From NCBI RefSeq assembly GCF_017876595.1, contig NZ_JAGIOG010000001.1, positions 682,001-746,000 on the forward strand: DNA of 64,000 nucleotides. Direction: 5' to 3'. The position numbers and the translations under genes were made by a program. Source of the DNA: Aeromicrobium fastidiosum (GTDB lineage Bacteria; Actinomycetota; Actinomycetes; Propionibacteriales; Nocardioidaceae). Positions 44,125-53,398 of this stretch are shown here, piece after piece (within the stretch, counting starts at the first letter, position 1; each line of letters begins with the position of its first letter). The notes below the pieces were generated by a model. It was not told the origin of the DNA, searched no databases, and was given only the letters and a program-made list of their open reading frames with translations.

Positions 44125-45309
44125 ATGATCCGACACACCCACCGACGCAGGGGGCTCACCGCCGCCACGGCACTGACGGGCATCGCCCTCGTCCTCACCG
44201 GCTGCTCCTCCGGACCTGACGAGAAGTCGGCGAAGAAGCAGGACGGGCCCGCCAGTGCCACTGGACGCCTCGCCGTCTCGACGCCCGGCGGCATCAGCGT
44301 CCTCGATGCCGAGACCCTCAAGGTCGTCGACCAGTTCACGACCGAGCAGTTCACGCGCCTCAATGCGGCCGGCGACGGCCAGCACGTCTTCGTCACGACG
44401 TCGAAGGGCTTCCAGCTGCTCGACACCGCGACACCGAAGCTCACCGACACCGTCGTCCCCGCCACGACGGCTGGACACGTCGTCCGTCACGCCGACAAGA
44501 CCGTGCTGTTCGACGACGGCACCGGCACGACCTCGATCTTCGACACGGCCGACCTGACCGAGCCCACCAGCACCTACACCGCCCCGGCAGCCCACCACGG
44601 CGTGTCGATCGTCCTGGAGGACGGCACGCTCCTGACGACCGTCGGCGACGAGACCTCGCGTTCGGGAGCCACGGCGATGACCAAGAGCGGCGACGACTGG
44701 ACCGAGACCACGTCCACCGACCAGTGCCCCGGCATCCACGGCGAGGGCACCGCCAAGGACGAGGCCGTCGTCTTCGGCTGCGAGGACGGTGCCCTGCTCT
44801 ACTCAGGCGGCGCGTTCGAGAAGCTCGACGCACCCGACGAGTTCGGCCGCATGGGCAACGCCTACGTCTCCGAGACCAGCCCGATCGTCGTCGGCGACTA
44901 CAAGACCGACCCCGACGCCGAGGGCTACCTCCTCAACGCCGTGACGCTGATCGACACGGCGAACAAGACGCTCGAGGTCGTCGACCTGCCGGACGACGTC
45001 CAGTACACGTTCCGCGACGTGGCCCGCGGTCCCGGCGACCGCGCGTACATCCTGTCGACCGACGGCAACATCCACGTCCTCGAGCCGACGACCGGCGAGC
45101 TCGTCGACGAGATCCCCGTGGTCGAGCCCTGGGAGGGTCCCGTGGAGTGGCAGGACGCCCACCCGGCGATCACGGTCGACGGCGACGTCGCCTATGTCAC
45201 CGAGCCCGCCACGAGGTCGGTGCACGCCGTCGACCTGACGACGGGCACGATCACCGCCACGACCACGCTCGACGCCGCACCCAACGAGATCGCTATCGCG
45301 TTGGGCTGA
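44125..45309 (+). CDS. aztD: AztD zinc chaperone lipoprotein, paralogue 2
   Basis: A 394-aa lipoprotein (lipobox LVLTGCSSGP) with the AztD beta-propeller: AGHVVRHADKTVLFDDGTG, then PAAHHGVSIVLEDGTLLTT, QCPGIHGEGTAKDE and VVFGCEDGALLY, ending ATRSVHAVDLTTGTI. It closely follows the family except that after GFQLLDTA it goes directly to PKLTDTV, skipping the D-H-x-D-H-x-H-Y-Y segment that other AztD proteins and paralogue 1 have. Ribosome-binding site AGAAAGAGG 7 bases before ATG. Last gene of the zinc operon; the end overlaps convergent galM by 17 bp. Confidence 0.82.
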   Translation: MIRHTHRRRGLTAATALTGIALVLTGCSSGPDEKSAKKQDGPASATGRLAVSTPGGISVLDAETLKVVDQFTTEQFTRLNAAGDGQHVFVTTSKGFQLLDTATPKLTDTVVPATTAGHVVRHADKTVLFDDGTGTTSIFDTADLTEPTSTYTAPAAHHGVSIVLEDGTLLTTVGDETSRSGATAMTKSGDDWTETTSTDQCPGIHGEGTAKDEAVVFGCEDGALLYSGGAFEKLDAPDEFGRMGNAYVSETSPIVVGDYKTDPDAEGYLLNAVTLIDTANKTLEVVDLPDDVQYTFRDVARGPGDRAYILSTDGNIHVLEPTTGELVDEIPVVEPWEGPVEWQDAHPAITVDGDVAYVTEPATRSVHAVDLTTGTITATTTLDAAPNEIAIALG

Positions 45310-46288
45310 CCGTCCACCGCAGGTGGGACCTGTAGGTCTGCCCCGGTCGGAGCACCGCCGACGGCCACTCGGGATGGTTCGGCGAGTCGGGGAACAGCTG
45401 CGGCTCGAGGGCCACGCCGTCGCCCTGTCGCAGCAGGACGCCCGAGGTCGAGCGGTGCCGGCCGTCGAGGGAGTTGGCGGTGTAGACCTGCAGCCCCGGC
45501 TGGTCGGTCGCCAGGTCGAGGCGCGTCGCGGTTGCGGCGCACTCGAGCTGCGCGACCGACCGCATGCCCTCGCCGCCGAGCACGAAGTTGTGGTCGATGC
45601 CCGCCGCCGCCTCGATCTGCGGGTGGGACGCTCTCACAACGGCGCCGAGCCTGGCGGGCGATCGCAGGTCGAACGGCGTGCCGTCGACCGGGGCATGCGC
45701 CCCGAGCGGGATGCCGGTGTCGTCGACCGGGGTGTACTCCTGCGCCGCGACCGTCAGCTCGTGGTCGTCGACGACACCCGACCCCTCGCCGGCGAGGTTG
45801 AAGTAGGCGTGGTTCGTCATGTTGACGACGGTGGGCGCGGAGGTCGTGGCCGTCATGACGACGTCGACCGCGTCGTCGCGCACCGTGAACGTCACCGATG
45901 CGCGCACCTCGCCCGGGAAGCCTTGGTCGCCCGCGGGGCTGGTCAGCGTCATCTCGACCAACATCTCGTCGTGCCGCGCGATCGTCCAGGTGCGGCGGTC
46001 GAAGCCGTCCGGTCCGCCGTGCAGGTGGTTGCCGCGGTCGTGCGTGCCCACCGTCACGGGATCGCCGTCGAGCTCGAAGCGTCCGGCGGCGATGCGGTTG
46101 GCGTAGCGCCCGATCGTGCCGCCGAGGTAGGCCGTGGACGCGAGGTACTCCTCGGGCGTCGGGTGCCCCAGGACGATGTTGCGTCGCACCCCGTCACCGC
46201 CCGTCACGAGCAGTCGGTGCACCGTGGCACCCAGGTCGAGGAGCTGCAGCTCGATGCCGGGTGCGCGGCCGATGGTCAGGACGGTCAT
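45293..46288 (-). CDS. galM: Aldose 1-epimerase
   Basis: A 331-aa mutarotase that interconverts alpha and beta anomers of galactose, glucose and related sugars. IGRYANRIAAGRFELDG, GNHLHGGPDGFDRRTW, NMTNHAYFNLAG (catalytic His) and GIDHNFVLGG are the family blocks; VALEPQLFPDSPNHPEWP holds the catalytic Glu. ATG 46286-46288. No other galactose genes nearby, so it appears to be a stand-alone sugar enzyme. Confidence 0.93.
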   Translation of the reverse strand: MTVLTIGRAPGIELQLLDLGATVHRLLVTGGDGVRRNIVLGHPTPEEYLASTAYLGGTIGRYANRIAAGRFELDGDPVTVGTHDRGNHLHGGPDGFDRRTWTIARHDEMLVEMTLTSPAGDQGFPGEVRASVTFTVRDDAVDVVMTATTSAPTVVNMTNHAYFNLAGEGSGVVDDHELTVAAQEYTPVDDTGIPLGAHAPVDGTPFDLRSPARLGAVVRASHPQIEAAAGIDHNFVLGGEGMRSVAQLECAATATRLDLATDQPGLQVYTANSLDGRHRSTSGVLLRQGDGVALEPQLFPDSPNHPEWPSAVLRPGQTYRSHLRWTVSPTR

Positions 46289-46334
46289 GGGTGCGAGTCT
46301 CCCCCATGCGCTGCACGCCGGGCAGACTGGTCGG

Positions 46335-47135
46335 GTGCCCCGCGACGACGCCCCGCTGCTGGTGACCGGCCCCGACCACGACAGACGGTCCGCGGCGGCC
46401 GACCTGGCCCTCCCCGCGGTCCTGCTGCGCGCCGCTAGCAGCACGTGGTCGGAGCTGGTGCACGTCCAGGTCGCCGGTGGGCCCACCGTCGCGTTCACCC
46501 GACGCGACCTGCGGTCGCCCGGCATCGCGCGAGCCACGGCGGTCGCACGGGCCGCGGGCTTCGAGACCGTCGTCCGCTCGCCGGGTGGCCGCATGGTCGC
46601 CTACGACGACGGTGCCGTCGTCGTCGACCATCTCACGCGCACGGCCGACCGCCACGGCACCTTCGAGCGCAATGCCGAGCAGCACGCCGCCGTGCTGCGC
46701 TCGCTGGGCGACGTCGACGCGCGAGTCGGCGAGGTGCCCGGTGAGTACTGTCCCGGCGAGTTCAGCGTCAACGTGGGCGGACGGGTCAAGGTCGTCGGCT
46801 CGGCCCAGCGCATCACCGGCACGGGGGCGCTGTTCAGCACCGTCGTGCAGGTCGTCGTCGACGACCACGTGCGCGAGGTGATCAGGGACGTCTCGGCGGC
46901 CCTCGGCTACGAGCTGCGCGAGTCGACGATCGCGGGGCTCGCCGACGTCGCGCCCGGCGTCACGCCGCAGCAGGTCGCCACCGCCCTGGCCGACGACTAC
47001 CGGCGACGGCTCGATGGGGTCGACACCGAGCACGACCCGGCCGCCCTGGCCCATGCAGCCGCCGCGGCCTCCGAGCCCGTCACCGACCTGCCCCTCGACG
47101 TCGACGCGTGGGCCCGCGCGCATCCACTCGCCTAG
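46335..47135 (+). CDS. Lipoate-protein ligase family protein
   Basis: A 266-aa protein of the BPL/LplA/LipB fold. VAFTRRDLRSPGIARATAVA, then SPGGRMVAYDDGAVVVDHL, and GEYCPGEFSVNVGGRVKVVGSA continuing to the AQR motif with the conserved Lys (K in RVKVVGSAQR). Members attach lipoate or octanoate to E2 and H proteins, though this actinobacterial subgroup is poorly defined. Start GTG 46335; the frame is open further upstream inside galM on the other strand but shows no family similarity. Divergent from galM by 46 bp. Confidence 0.8.
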   Translation: MPRDDAPLLVTGPDHDRRSAAADLALPAVLLRAASSTWSELVHVQVAGGPTVAFTRRDLRSPGIARATAVARAAGFETVVRSPGGRMVAYDDGAVVVDHLTRTADRHGTFERNAEQHAAVLRSLGDVDARVGEVPGEYCPGEFSVNVGGRVKVVGSAQRITGTGALFSTVVQVVVDDHVREVIRDVSAALGYELRESTIAGLADVAPGVTPQQVATALADDYRRRLDGVDTEHDPAALAHAAAAASEPVTDLPLDVDAWARAHPLA

Positions 47136-47596
47136 GCTCGACCCGTGACGACGTCGCCCTCTGGCTGGGCGGGTCGACCGACCACGACGACTTCAGGCAG
47201 CGGTTCACCGATCCGGGCGACGGCCTGACCCTGCTGGCGGTGCTGCGCGGCGGCGATCTCGTGGGCGACCTGATGCTCCGCGTCGAGGACGCCTGGGGAC
47301 AGCACGGAGTCACCGACCTGGCCAGGGCGACGGTCGGCGTGCTGGGCTGGGTCATGCATCCCGACGCCACGGGCCGAGGCCTCGCCACGGAGGCCGTGGG
47401 CGAGCTCCTGCGCCACGCGTTCGAGGATCGCGGACTGCGCCGCGTCATCGCCGAGTGCTTCGCCGACAACCAGCCGTCGTGGCGGCTGATGGAATGGCTC
47501 GGCTGGCAGGACGAGTACGTCTACGCCCTGCTCGCCGAGGAGTGGCGCGACCGTCAGGCAGCGCCGAACGTCGACGCGTCGATCACGAAGCGGTAG
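47108..47596 (+). CDS. GNAT family N-acetyltransferase, start uncertain
   Basis: A 162-aa RimJ/RimL-type acetyltransferase. [20 protein letters not shown], then [21 protein letters not shown] (acetyl-CoA pyrophosphate loop G-R-G-L-A-T), [22 protein letters not shown]. The N terminus is shorter than usual: the TxRLxLRPxxxxD strand is only partly present. Only GTG 47108 is available in frame, with no ribosome-binding site, overlapping the lipoate ligase gene by 28 bp; an upstream frameshift or decay cannot be excluded. The 3' end overlaps the convergent dehydrogenase by 43 bp. Confidence 0.72.
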   Translation: MGPRASTRLGSTRDDVALWLGGSTDHDDFRQRFTDPGDGLTLLAVLRGGDLVGDLMLRVEDAWGQHGVTDLARATVGVLGWVMHPDATGRGLATEAVGELLRHAFEDRGLRRVIAECFADNQPSWRLMEWLGWQDEYVYALLAEEWRDRQAAPNVDASITKR

Positions 47597-48600
47597 CGCA
47601 CGTCGGAGGCGAGCACGCGCTCGTACGCCTCGTTGATCTGCTCGGCACCGATGACCTCGACCTCGGAGCCGATGCCGTGCTCGCCGCAGAAGTCGAGCAT
47701 CTCCTGCGTCTCGGCGATGCCGCCGATCATCGACCCGGCGACCGACTTGCGTCCCTGGATCAGCGACATCGCGTTGATCTTGATGGGCTTGGGCGGGGCA
47801 CCGACGTTGACGAGCGTGCCGCCGACCGCGAGCAGGCCGAGGTAGTCGTTGAAGTCGACCGAGGCGCTGACGGTGTTGACGATGAGGTCGAAGCGCGACG
47901 CGAGCTGCTCGAACGTGTCGGGGTCGCTCGTCGCGAAGTAGCTGTCGGCACCGAGCCGCAGACCGTCCTCCTGCTTCTTCAGCGACTGCGACAGCACCGT
48001 GACCTCGGCACCCAGGGCGTGGGCGATCTTGACCGCCATGTGGCCGAGTCCGCCGAGACCGACGACCGCGACCTTCTTGCCCGGTCCGGCACCCCAGTGC
48101 TGCAGCGGCGAGTAGGTCGTGATGCCGGCGCAGAGCAGGGGCGCGGCGGCGGCCGGGTCGATGCCATCGGGCACCGACAGCACGTAGTCGGCGTCGACGA
48201 CGACGTGCGTCGAGTAGCCACCCTGCGTGACGGTGCCGTCGCGGTCGGTCGCGCCGTACGTGCCGACCATGCCCTTGACGCAGAACTGCTCGTCGCCGCC
48301 GGTGCAGCTGGCGCACTCGCCGCACGAGTTGACCATGCAGCCGACGCCGACGAGGTCGCCGACGGCGTGACGGGTGACGTCCGAGCCGATCTCGGTGACG
48401 GTGCCGACGATCTCGTGTCCGGGGGCCAGCGGGTACTGCTGCGGGCCCCAGTCGCCCTGCACGGTGTGGATGTCGGAGTGGCAGATGCCGGCGAACGCGA
48501 TCTCGATCAGGACGTCGTTGGTGCCGACGTCACGGCGCTCGATCGTGGTGGGGGCGAGGGGCTCGCCGGCGGCGGGGGCGGCGTAGGCGTTGACGCGCAT
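47554..48600 (-). CDS. Zinc-dependent NAD(P) alcohol dehydrogenase (mycobacterial AdhC-like)
   Basis: A 348-aa medium-chain dehydrogenase. [16 protein letters not shown] (catalytic Cys/Asp), [16 protein letters not shown] (catalytic His/Glu), [15 protein letters not shown] (structural zinc Cys4), [28 protein letters not shown] in two blocks (coenzyme). This is the cinnamyl-alcohol-dehydrogenase-like group, usually NADPH-dependent and acting on aromatic or aliphatic aldehydes. ATG 48598-48600. The upstream gap leads to the MerR-GHKL gene on the other strand. Confidence 0.92.
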   Translation of the reverse strand: MRVNAYAAPAAGEPLAPTTIERRDVGTNDVLIEIAFAGICHSDIHTVQGDWGPQQYPLAPGHEIVGTVTEIGSDVTRHAVGDLVGVGCMVNSCGECASCTGGDEQFCVKGMVGTYGATDRDGTVTQGGYSTHVVVDADYVLSVPDGIDPAAAAPLLCAGITTYSPLQHWGAGPGKKVAVVGLGGLGHMAVKIAHALGAEVTVLSQSLKKQEDGLRLGADSYFATSDPDTFEQLASRFDLIVNTVSASVDFNDYLGLLAVGGTLVNVGAPPKPIKINAMSLIQGRKSVAGSMIGGIAETQEMLDFCGEHGIGSEVEVIGAEQINEAYERVLASDVRYRFVIDASTFGAA

Positions 48601-48731
48601 GGAGGTCGTCCTTCGGAGTCGGGGGGCGGACGCGGTGGCATCCACCCTCCATCGAACACCGGGCACCCTCAGCCCGCAGGGTGGACGGCCGCGACATGGG
48701 TCACGCTCGCCGCGTCGAGAATCTACTGAAC

Positions 48732-48824
48732 GGAGAATTCGGCCGTCACATTCTCCAAAGTGTAGAATTTGAGTAGTTTTACGTCCATCCTCCGTTGGGT
48801 AATAGAGATTTTTTGGAGAATTCG
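48732..48824. promoter_or_regulatory. GGAGAAT repeats in an AT-rich promoter region
   Basis: GGAGAAT (48732-48738) and ATTCTCC (48750-48756) form an inverted repeat spaced by 11 bp, and a third GGAGAAT (48815-48821) doubles as the ribosome-binding site of the next gene. The 10-mer GGAGAATTCG is identical at 48732-48741 and 48815-48824. The region is strikingly AT-rich for this genome. Probable operator for the HTH domain encoded immediately after. Confidence 0.6.
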
Positions 48825-49874
48825 ATGGCCCATTCGCCCACCAACGTGTCGATCGCCGTCGTCGCTCGGCGACTCGGCGTCTCCGTGAGCCAGGTCCGCG
48901 CGCTGGCCGACGCCGGGGTGCTGCCATCCAGCCGCACGACAGGCGGCCACCGGCGCTTCGACCTCGATGCCGCGCTGGACGCGTGGGCGCGCCACTACGG
49001 GAGGCGTCCTCCTGCGGCGCACTCCGTCGCCCACCGGCCGGACGCCACCGGAATCGTCGTGGTCGATCGCGCCGACCCCCTCGACGGCCTGGAGGAGTCG
49101 CAGGTCTGGCGCGAGATCGCCGGTGACCTTCACATCGACGACCGCCCTCTGGCCAGGGCGGTGTCGCGGTACGCGTTCACCGAGATGCTCAACAACGCCA
49201 TCGACCACTCATCGGGCTCTACCGCGCGGGTGAAGGGGTGGTCGGACGGCGATCAACTGATGCTGGAGATCGCCGACGACGGCGTGGGCATCTTCGACCA
49301 CCTGGCCCTCGCCAAGGGGCTCCCCGACAGCTTCGCCGCCATCGCCGAGCTGACCAAGGGCAGGCAGACGACCGCCCCCGAGGCACACACCGGCGAGGGC
49401 ATCTTCTTCACGTCGAAGGCGGTGCGTTCGTTCACGCTCGAGGCGAATGGGATCTCCTGGATCGTCGACAACGACCGGGACGATCACGCGGTGGGACTGT
49501 CACCCGTGACCACCGGGACGTCGGTCCGGCTCGTCATCCACCGCGCCACGACGCTCGACCTGGGCAGCCTCTTCCGCGACTACAGCGACGACCACGAGTT
49601 CACCCGCACCAGCCCCGTCATCAAGCTCTTCGGCATCGGTGTCGACTTCGTCAGCCGCAGCGAGGCCAAGCGACTGCTCGCCGGGCTGGAGAGGTTCACC
49701 GAGGTCGAGCTGGACTTCGCGGGTGTCGTCTCGGTCGGTCAGGGGTTCGTCGACGAGGTGTTCCGAGTCTGGCCACAGAGCAATCCCGGCACGGCCCTGA
49801 CACCCACGCACATGAACGACGCCGTCGCCTTCATGGTCACCCGCGGCCTGCCGCGCGCACCTCGCGGGGCGTGA
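48825..49874 (+). CDS. MerR-type HTH / GHKL ATPase / STAS-like DUF4325 protein
   Basis: A 349-aa protein with three modules. (1) About residues 8-50: MerR/excisionase-like HTH ([20 protein letters not shown], then [16 protein letters not shown]). (2) About 85-245: GHKL ATPase with N box [16 protein letters not shown]1 box [12 protein letters not shown] and G2 [12 protein letters not shown]. (3) About 265-335: DUF4325, a STAS-like domain ([34 protein letters not shown]). No phosphoacceptor His is obvious, so it is not a classical kinase. It could be a one-protein version of an anti-sigma/anti-anti-sigma switch that also binds DNA. ATG 48825 with TTTGGAGAA. Codon use is typical of the genome. 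Confidence 0.75.
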   Translation: MAHSPTNVSIAVVARRLGVSVSQVRALADAGVLPSSRTTGGHRRFDLDAALDAWARHYGRRPPAAHSVAHRPDATGIVVVDRADPLDGLEESQVWREIAGDLHIDDRPLARAVSRYAFTEMLNNAIDHSSGSTARVKGWSDGDQLMLEIADDGVGIFDHLALAKGLPDSFAAIAELTKGRQTTAPEAHTGEGIFFTSKAVRSFTLEANGISWIVDNDRDDHAVGLSPVTTGTSVRLVIHRATTLDLGSLFRDYSDDHEFTRTSPVIKLFGIGVDFVSRSEAKRLLAGLERFTEVELDFAGVVSVGQGFVDEVFRVWPQSNPGTALTPTHMNDAVAFMVTRGLPRAPRGA

Positions 49875-50847
49875 CTCCCCACCACCGACGGCACGCCCGG
49901 CTGAGCACGGCCTGCTCCGAGAACCCCAGCAGGCCGGCCACCTGGCTGAGCGGCAGGTCGGTCGTCACGAGGTAGCGGCGGGCGGCGGACCGGCGGACGT
50001 CGTCGAGCACCGCCGCAAACGTCGTCCCCTCGTCGGCGAGCCGGCGCTGCAGGGTGCGCGGCTGCAGGTCGAGCAGCCGGGCCACGTCGCCGATGCCGGG
50101 CGCTCCGGTGCCGAGCAGCTGCTGCAGGGCTCCCTGCGTCCGCGAGGTCAGCAGCACGTCGCCGGCCGGCGACTGGCGGGCGAGGAAGTCGAGAGCCATC
50201 CGGCGCACCGACTCGTCGTGCACCGCCAGCGGCGTGGCACCGAGGCTCGACGGCAGCCGCAGCAGGGCCGCGGGGCGTCCGAACCGCACGGGCACGCCGA
50301 AGAAGTCCTCGTAGACCTGTCGCGGGGCCAGCGGCTGGTGGGGCAGGTCGACGGTGCGCAGGCCGTACGATCCGCCGACCAGCGAGACGATCGCACGGTG
50401 CAGCGAGCCGAGGCTGACGTCGGTGCCCTGGCGCGGCGGGCTGATGCCGTCGGGAGTGACGTCGTACCTCAGCGCCTCGACGCCACGGACGCCGTCGGGG
50501 TCGGGCTGCAGCCAGATGCGCATGCCGGGCGCGTGGACGAACAGGTAGCGCGACGTGGCCTCCAGCGCCTCGCCGACCGACGGCGCGTTGCGGATCGCCA
50601 GGGCGAGCGGCCCGAGGAGCGAGAGGTCCTGCTTCGCCGCGACCCGGAGCCCCAGGTCGGGACACGCGAGCTCGGCGGCCGCCACCTCCAGCACCCGGGC
50701 CATCGCGACGTCCTCGACCAGCACGTCGTCGGCATCGAGTGCGGTGACGTCGAGCTGCGCGCGGCGGGCGATCGCGACGGGGTCGCCGCCGAGCTCGCGG
50801 ACGACCTCGCGGAAGCCACGGATGCCGGCGGAACGGATGACGGGCAT
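49837..50847 (-). CDS. AraC family transcriptional regulator
   Basis: A 336-aa regulator. N-terminal arabinose-binding-like domain of the OruR/ArgR-type (IARRAQLDVTALDADDVLVE, then AAAELACPDLGLRVAAKQDLSLLGPL). The C-terminal AraC helix-turn-helix pair is GIGDVARLLDLQPRTLQRRL and LPLSQVAGLLGFSEQAVLSRACRRWWG in two segments. ATG start. It is the last gene after the CocE-like hydrolase and ABC transporter genes on the same strand, 20 bp downstream, so probably a regulator of that operon. The last 38 bp overlap the end of the GHKL gene. Confidence 0.88.
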   Translation of the reverse strand: MPVIRSAGIRGFREVVRELGGDPVAIARRAQLDVTALDADDVLVEDVAMARVLEVAAAELACPDLGLRVAAKQDLSLLGPLALAIRNAPSVGEALEATSRYLFVHAPGMRIWLQPDPDGVRGVEALRYDVTPDGISPPRQGTDVSLGSLHRAIVSLVGGSYGLRTVDLPHQPLAPRQVYEDFFGVPVRFGRPAALLRLPSSLGATPLAVHDESVRRMALDFLARQSPAGDVLLTSRTQGALQQLLGTGAPGIGDVARLLDLQPRTLQRRLADEGTTFAAVLDDVRRSAARRYLVTTDLPLSQVAGLLGFSEQAVLSRACRRWWGVTPREVRAAGRG

Positions 50848-50867
50848 GCCCTCAGGATGTCAGCGAT

Positions 50868-52565
50868 TCACCAGGCCGCGCCCTGCGGCAGGACGGACAG
50901 GCGGACGACCGAACGCGTCGAGCACCGCAGCGTCTGGGTGCTCGCCCGGGTCTCGGTGGCCGACCAGGCCGGTTCGCCGGTCCCGGGGTTGGGCTGGAAC
51001 ACGGGGTACTCGCTGCTGGCGACCTGGAGGCGGAGCGCGTGTCCTGCCGTGAGCCGGTAGGCCACGTGACCGAGATCGATCGTCGCCTCGACGTCGCCGC
51101 CGTCGGTGTCGACCTGGCCGTCGCCCCACGCCACGACGTGGGCCGCGCCGTCCGGGTCGACGTCGAGCACCTTGACGACCAGGTCGGTCGTCGGAGCCGT
51201 CGAGCCGACCGTGAGGGTCACCTCGACGGGCCCGACGAGGTCAAGTGGCCCGTTGACCGCGTCCGCCGTGAAGGTCAGGACGTCGGGACGCGCATTGACG
51301 GCGGACTCGTCCGGGTACTCGAACAGTGTCGCGAACGGGTTGAGCACGCTGGCGGGGACGAGGTCATCGGGGTCGTGCACCCACGTGACGGCTGAGTCGG
51401 CCAGCGGCTCGGGCTCGAGTCGTCCCCCGTCCGCCCCGCTCGTGGCGCGGCCCGCGTCGGCGATGAACAGCTCCTTCGCCACGGTGCCGGCCGGAGGCCA
51501 CACGCCGCTCGAGCGGAGCTCCAGCGGATCATCGCCGTGGCCGAGGTGCCACTGGACGCGGGCGAGCGACGAGACCGGTCGCACCTCACGGACGAAGACG
51601 TCGAAGAAGTCGGCCGCCGGGGTGACGTACTTGGCGAGGTGCCTGGCCAAGGCGTCTTCGTCGACGCCGTGGTCGTCCTCGGGGGCGACGGGAGCGTCCG
51701 GCAACCGGTATCCCTCGTGGTCGGTCGAGTCGACCCACAGGTACTGCAGTGGTGCCCAGGCCGGCCTGCCCGACAGCTCGACGTAGTCGCCCATCGACTG
51801 GTCCTTGAGGTTGTCGAACCAGCCGGCGACGTGGAGGACGGGCAGCGGCCTGGTGTCGAAGGGGTGCGGGCCGGGAAACACCCGCAGACCGGTCGCGGGC
51901 GGGGCGATCGTGTCGAGGAACGACGACCGCGCGCCGATCGCGGCGAAGGCGTCGTCGAAGATCGCGCTGACGGGCCGCCGGTCGAGGTCGAGAGCGAAGT
52001 CGTAGCGGTCGTTGTCGACCCAGTTGTGCGCGAGGTACAGGGGTTCCCACATCGTCGGCAGGCGCCTCGACCGGCCGTCTCTGCTGCCGGCGTGGCCGGC
52101 GAGATCGCCGAGGTTCGCGCCCGTCACGCGCGGGACGATCGCGCGCAGGGCCGGGTGCTGGCTCGCGACGGCGGCCCACTGCGTGAAGCCGTAGTACGAG
52201 TCGCCGAACATCGCGACCGTGCCGTCGCTCCACCCCTGACGGACGATCCAGTCGATCGTGTCGTACCCGTCGCGCGTCTCGTTCAGGAACGCGACGGTCT
52301 CGCCCTCGGACCGGAACTTGCCACGGACGTCCTGCACCGCGACGGCGTAGCCGCGGGCGTTGAACATCGGTGCCACGGTCGTGAAGAAGACGTAGCGGCT
52401 GCTCTTGTCGTAGGGCAGGCGCACCAGGACCGTGGGGCCGGCGTCCCACCCCTCGGGCAGGTAGACGTCGGTGGCGAGTCGCACGCCGTCGCGCATGCGG
52501 ACCAGGTGCTCCTGGGCACCCGGCGACGGACCCTCGTCGGTGATGCGGACGAAGTCGGTGACCAC
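50868..52565 (-). CDS. CocE/NonD family serine hydrolase
   Basis: A 565-aa alpha/beta-hydrolase of the X-Pro dipeptidyl-peptidase/cocaine-esterase type. VRMRDGVRLATDVYLPEG is the N-terminal strand block, AVAVQDVRGKFRSEG and AMFGDSYYGFTQWAA (nucleophile Ser in G-x-S-Y-x-G, about residue 121) follow. The C-terminal half is the jelly-roll domain (NGPLDLVGPVEVTLTVGSTA). It cleaves an ester or amide. GTG start with GAGGAG upstream. No signal peptide, so it acts in the cytosol. Downstream of an oligopeptide-type ABC transporter on the same strand, so the substrate is probably imported. Confidence 0.88.
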   Translation of the reverse strand: MVTDFVRITDEGPSPGAQEHLVRMRDGVRLATDVYLPEGWDAGPTVLVRLPYDKSSRYVFFTTVAPMFNARGYAVAVQDVRGKFRSEGETVAFLNETRDGYDTIDWIVRQGWSDGTVAMFGDSYYGFTQWAAVASQHPALRAIVPRVTGANLGDLAGHAGSRDGRSRRLPTMWEPLYLAHNWVDNDRYDFALDLDRRPVSAIFDDAFAAIGARSSFLDTIAPPATGLRVFPGPHPFDTRPLPVLHVAGWFDNLKDQSMGDYVELSGRPAWAPLQYLWVDSTDHEGYRLPDAPVAPEDDHGVDEDALARHLAKYVTPAADFFDVFVREVRPVSSLARVQWHLGHGDDPLELRSSGVWPPAGTVAKELFIADAGRATSGADGGRLEPEPLADSAVTWVHDPDDLVPASVLNPFATLFEYPDESAVNARPDVLTFTADAVNGPLDLVGPVEVTLTVGSTAPTTDLVVKVLDVDPDGAAHVVAWGDGQVDTDGGDVEATIDLGHVAYRLTAGHALRLQVASSEYPVFQPNPGTGEPAWSATETRASTQTLRCSTRSVVRLSVLPQGAAW

Positions 52566-52591
52566 TCAGCTGCTCCTCGTGTCGACGTCGT

Positions 52592-53398
52592 TCAGGCCCG
52601 ACCGAGCTCCTGCTCGATGCGGCGGCGGTTCTGGGCGATGACGGTCGGGTCCCACCCGGGACGGGGGATGGACTCCACCAGCAGCCGCGTGTACGGGTGC
52701 TGCGGATTGGTCAGCACCTCGCCGCACGCATTGCGCTCCACCACGAGGCCCCGGTACATCACGATGAGCTCGTCGCACACCTCGCGGATGACCGCGAGGT
52801 CGTGGCTGACGAACACGTAGGCGACACCGCGCTCGCGCCGGATCTGGTTGAGCAGGGTCAGGATCTGCGCCTGCACCGAGACGTCGAGGGCCGACGTCGC
52901 CTCGTCCAGCACCAGCACCTCCGGCTCGACGGCCAGCGCACGGGCGATCGCGATGCGCTGCCGCTGACCGCCCGAGAGCTCGCGCGGCAGGGCGTTGGCC
53001 TCGCGGGTGCCGAGGTTGACGCTGTCGAGCAGCTCGTCGACGCGGGGGCGGCGGGACGCCTTGGACCCCCCGAAGTGGAGCTTGAGGACGTTGTCGAGCG
53101 CCGCGGCGGCCGACAGTCGCGGGTCGAGCGAGATGTAGGGATCCTGGAAGACCATCTGGATGTGACGGGCCCGCCGAAGGCGGGCACCCTTGGCGTCCGT
53201 GTCGGACGGGATGACGACCTGCCCGTCGGTGGGTGTCTCCAGGCCGACGAGCATGCGGGCGACCGTGGTCTTGCCGGATCCGGACTCACCGACGATGCCG
53301 AGAGCCCCGCCGGCCTGCAGGTCGAACGAGACCGCGTCCACGGCCACGTTGTCGCCGAATCGCTTGGTCAGCTGCTGTGCTTCGAGAACACTGGTCAT
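52592..53398 (-). CDS. Dipeptide-type ABC transporter ATPase (DppF-like)
   Basis: A 268-aa ATPase. Walker A GIVGESGSGKTT, Q-loop MVFQDPYISLDPRL, signature LSGGQRQRI, Walker B LVLDEATSALD, VFVSHDL switch. The C-terminal segment NPQHPYTRLLVESIPRP is typical of oligopeptide/nickel transporter ATPases. Its ATG overlaps the stop of the other ATPase (ATGA). Shorter than usual DppF, and without the C-terminal Cys-rich block. Confidence 0.9.
   Translation of the reverse strand: MTSVLEAQQLTKRFGDNVAVDAVSFDLQAGGALGIVGESGSGKTTVARMLVGLETPTDGQVVIPSDTDAKGARLRRARHIQMVFQDPYISLDPRLSAAAALDNVLKLHFGGSKASRRPRVDELLDSVNLGTREANALPRELSGGQRQRIAIARALAVEPEVLVLDEATSALDVSVQAQILTLLNQIRRERGVAYVFVSHDLAVIREVCDELIVMYRGLVVERNACGEVLTNPQHPYTRLLVESIPRPGWDPTVIAQNRRRIEQELGRA

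Noticed and set aside
48601..48824. Horizontally acquired island suggested by AT-rich sequence
   Set aside because: Only the promoter region is AT-rich; the following coding sequence has ordinary high-GC codon use and there are no integrase, repeat ends or tRNA site.
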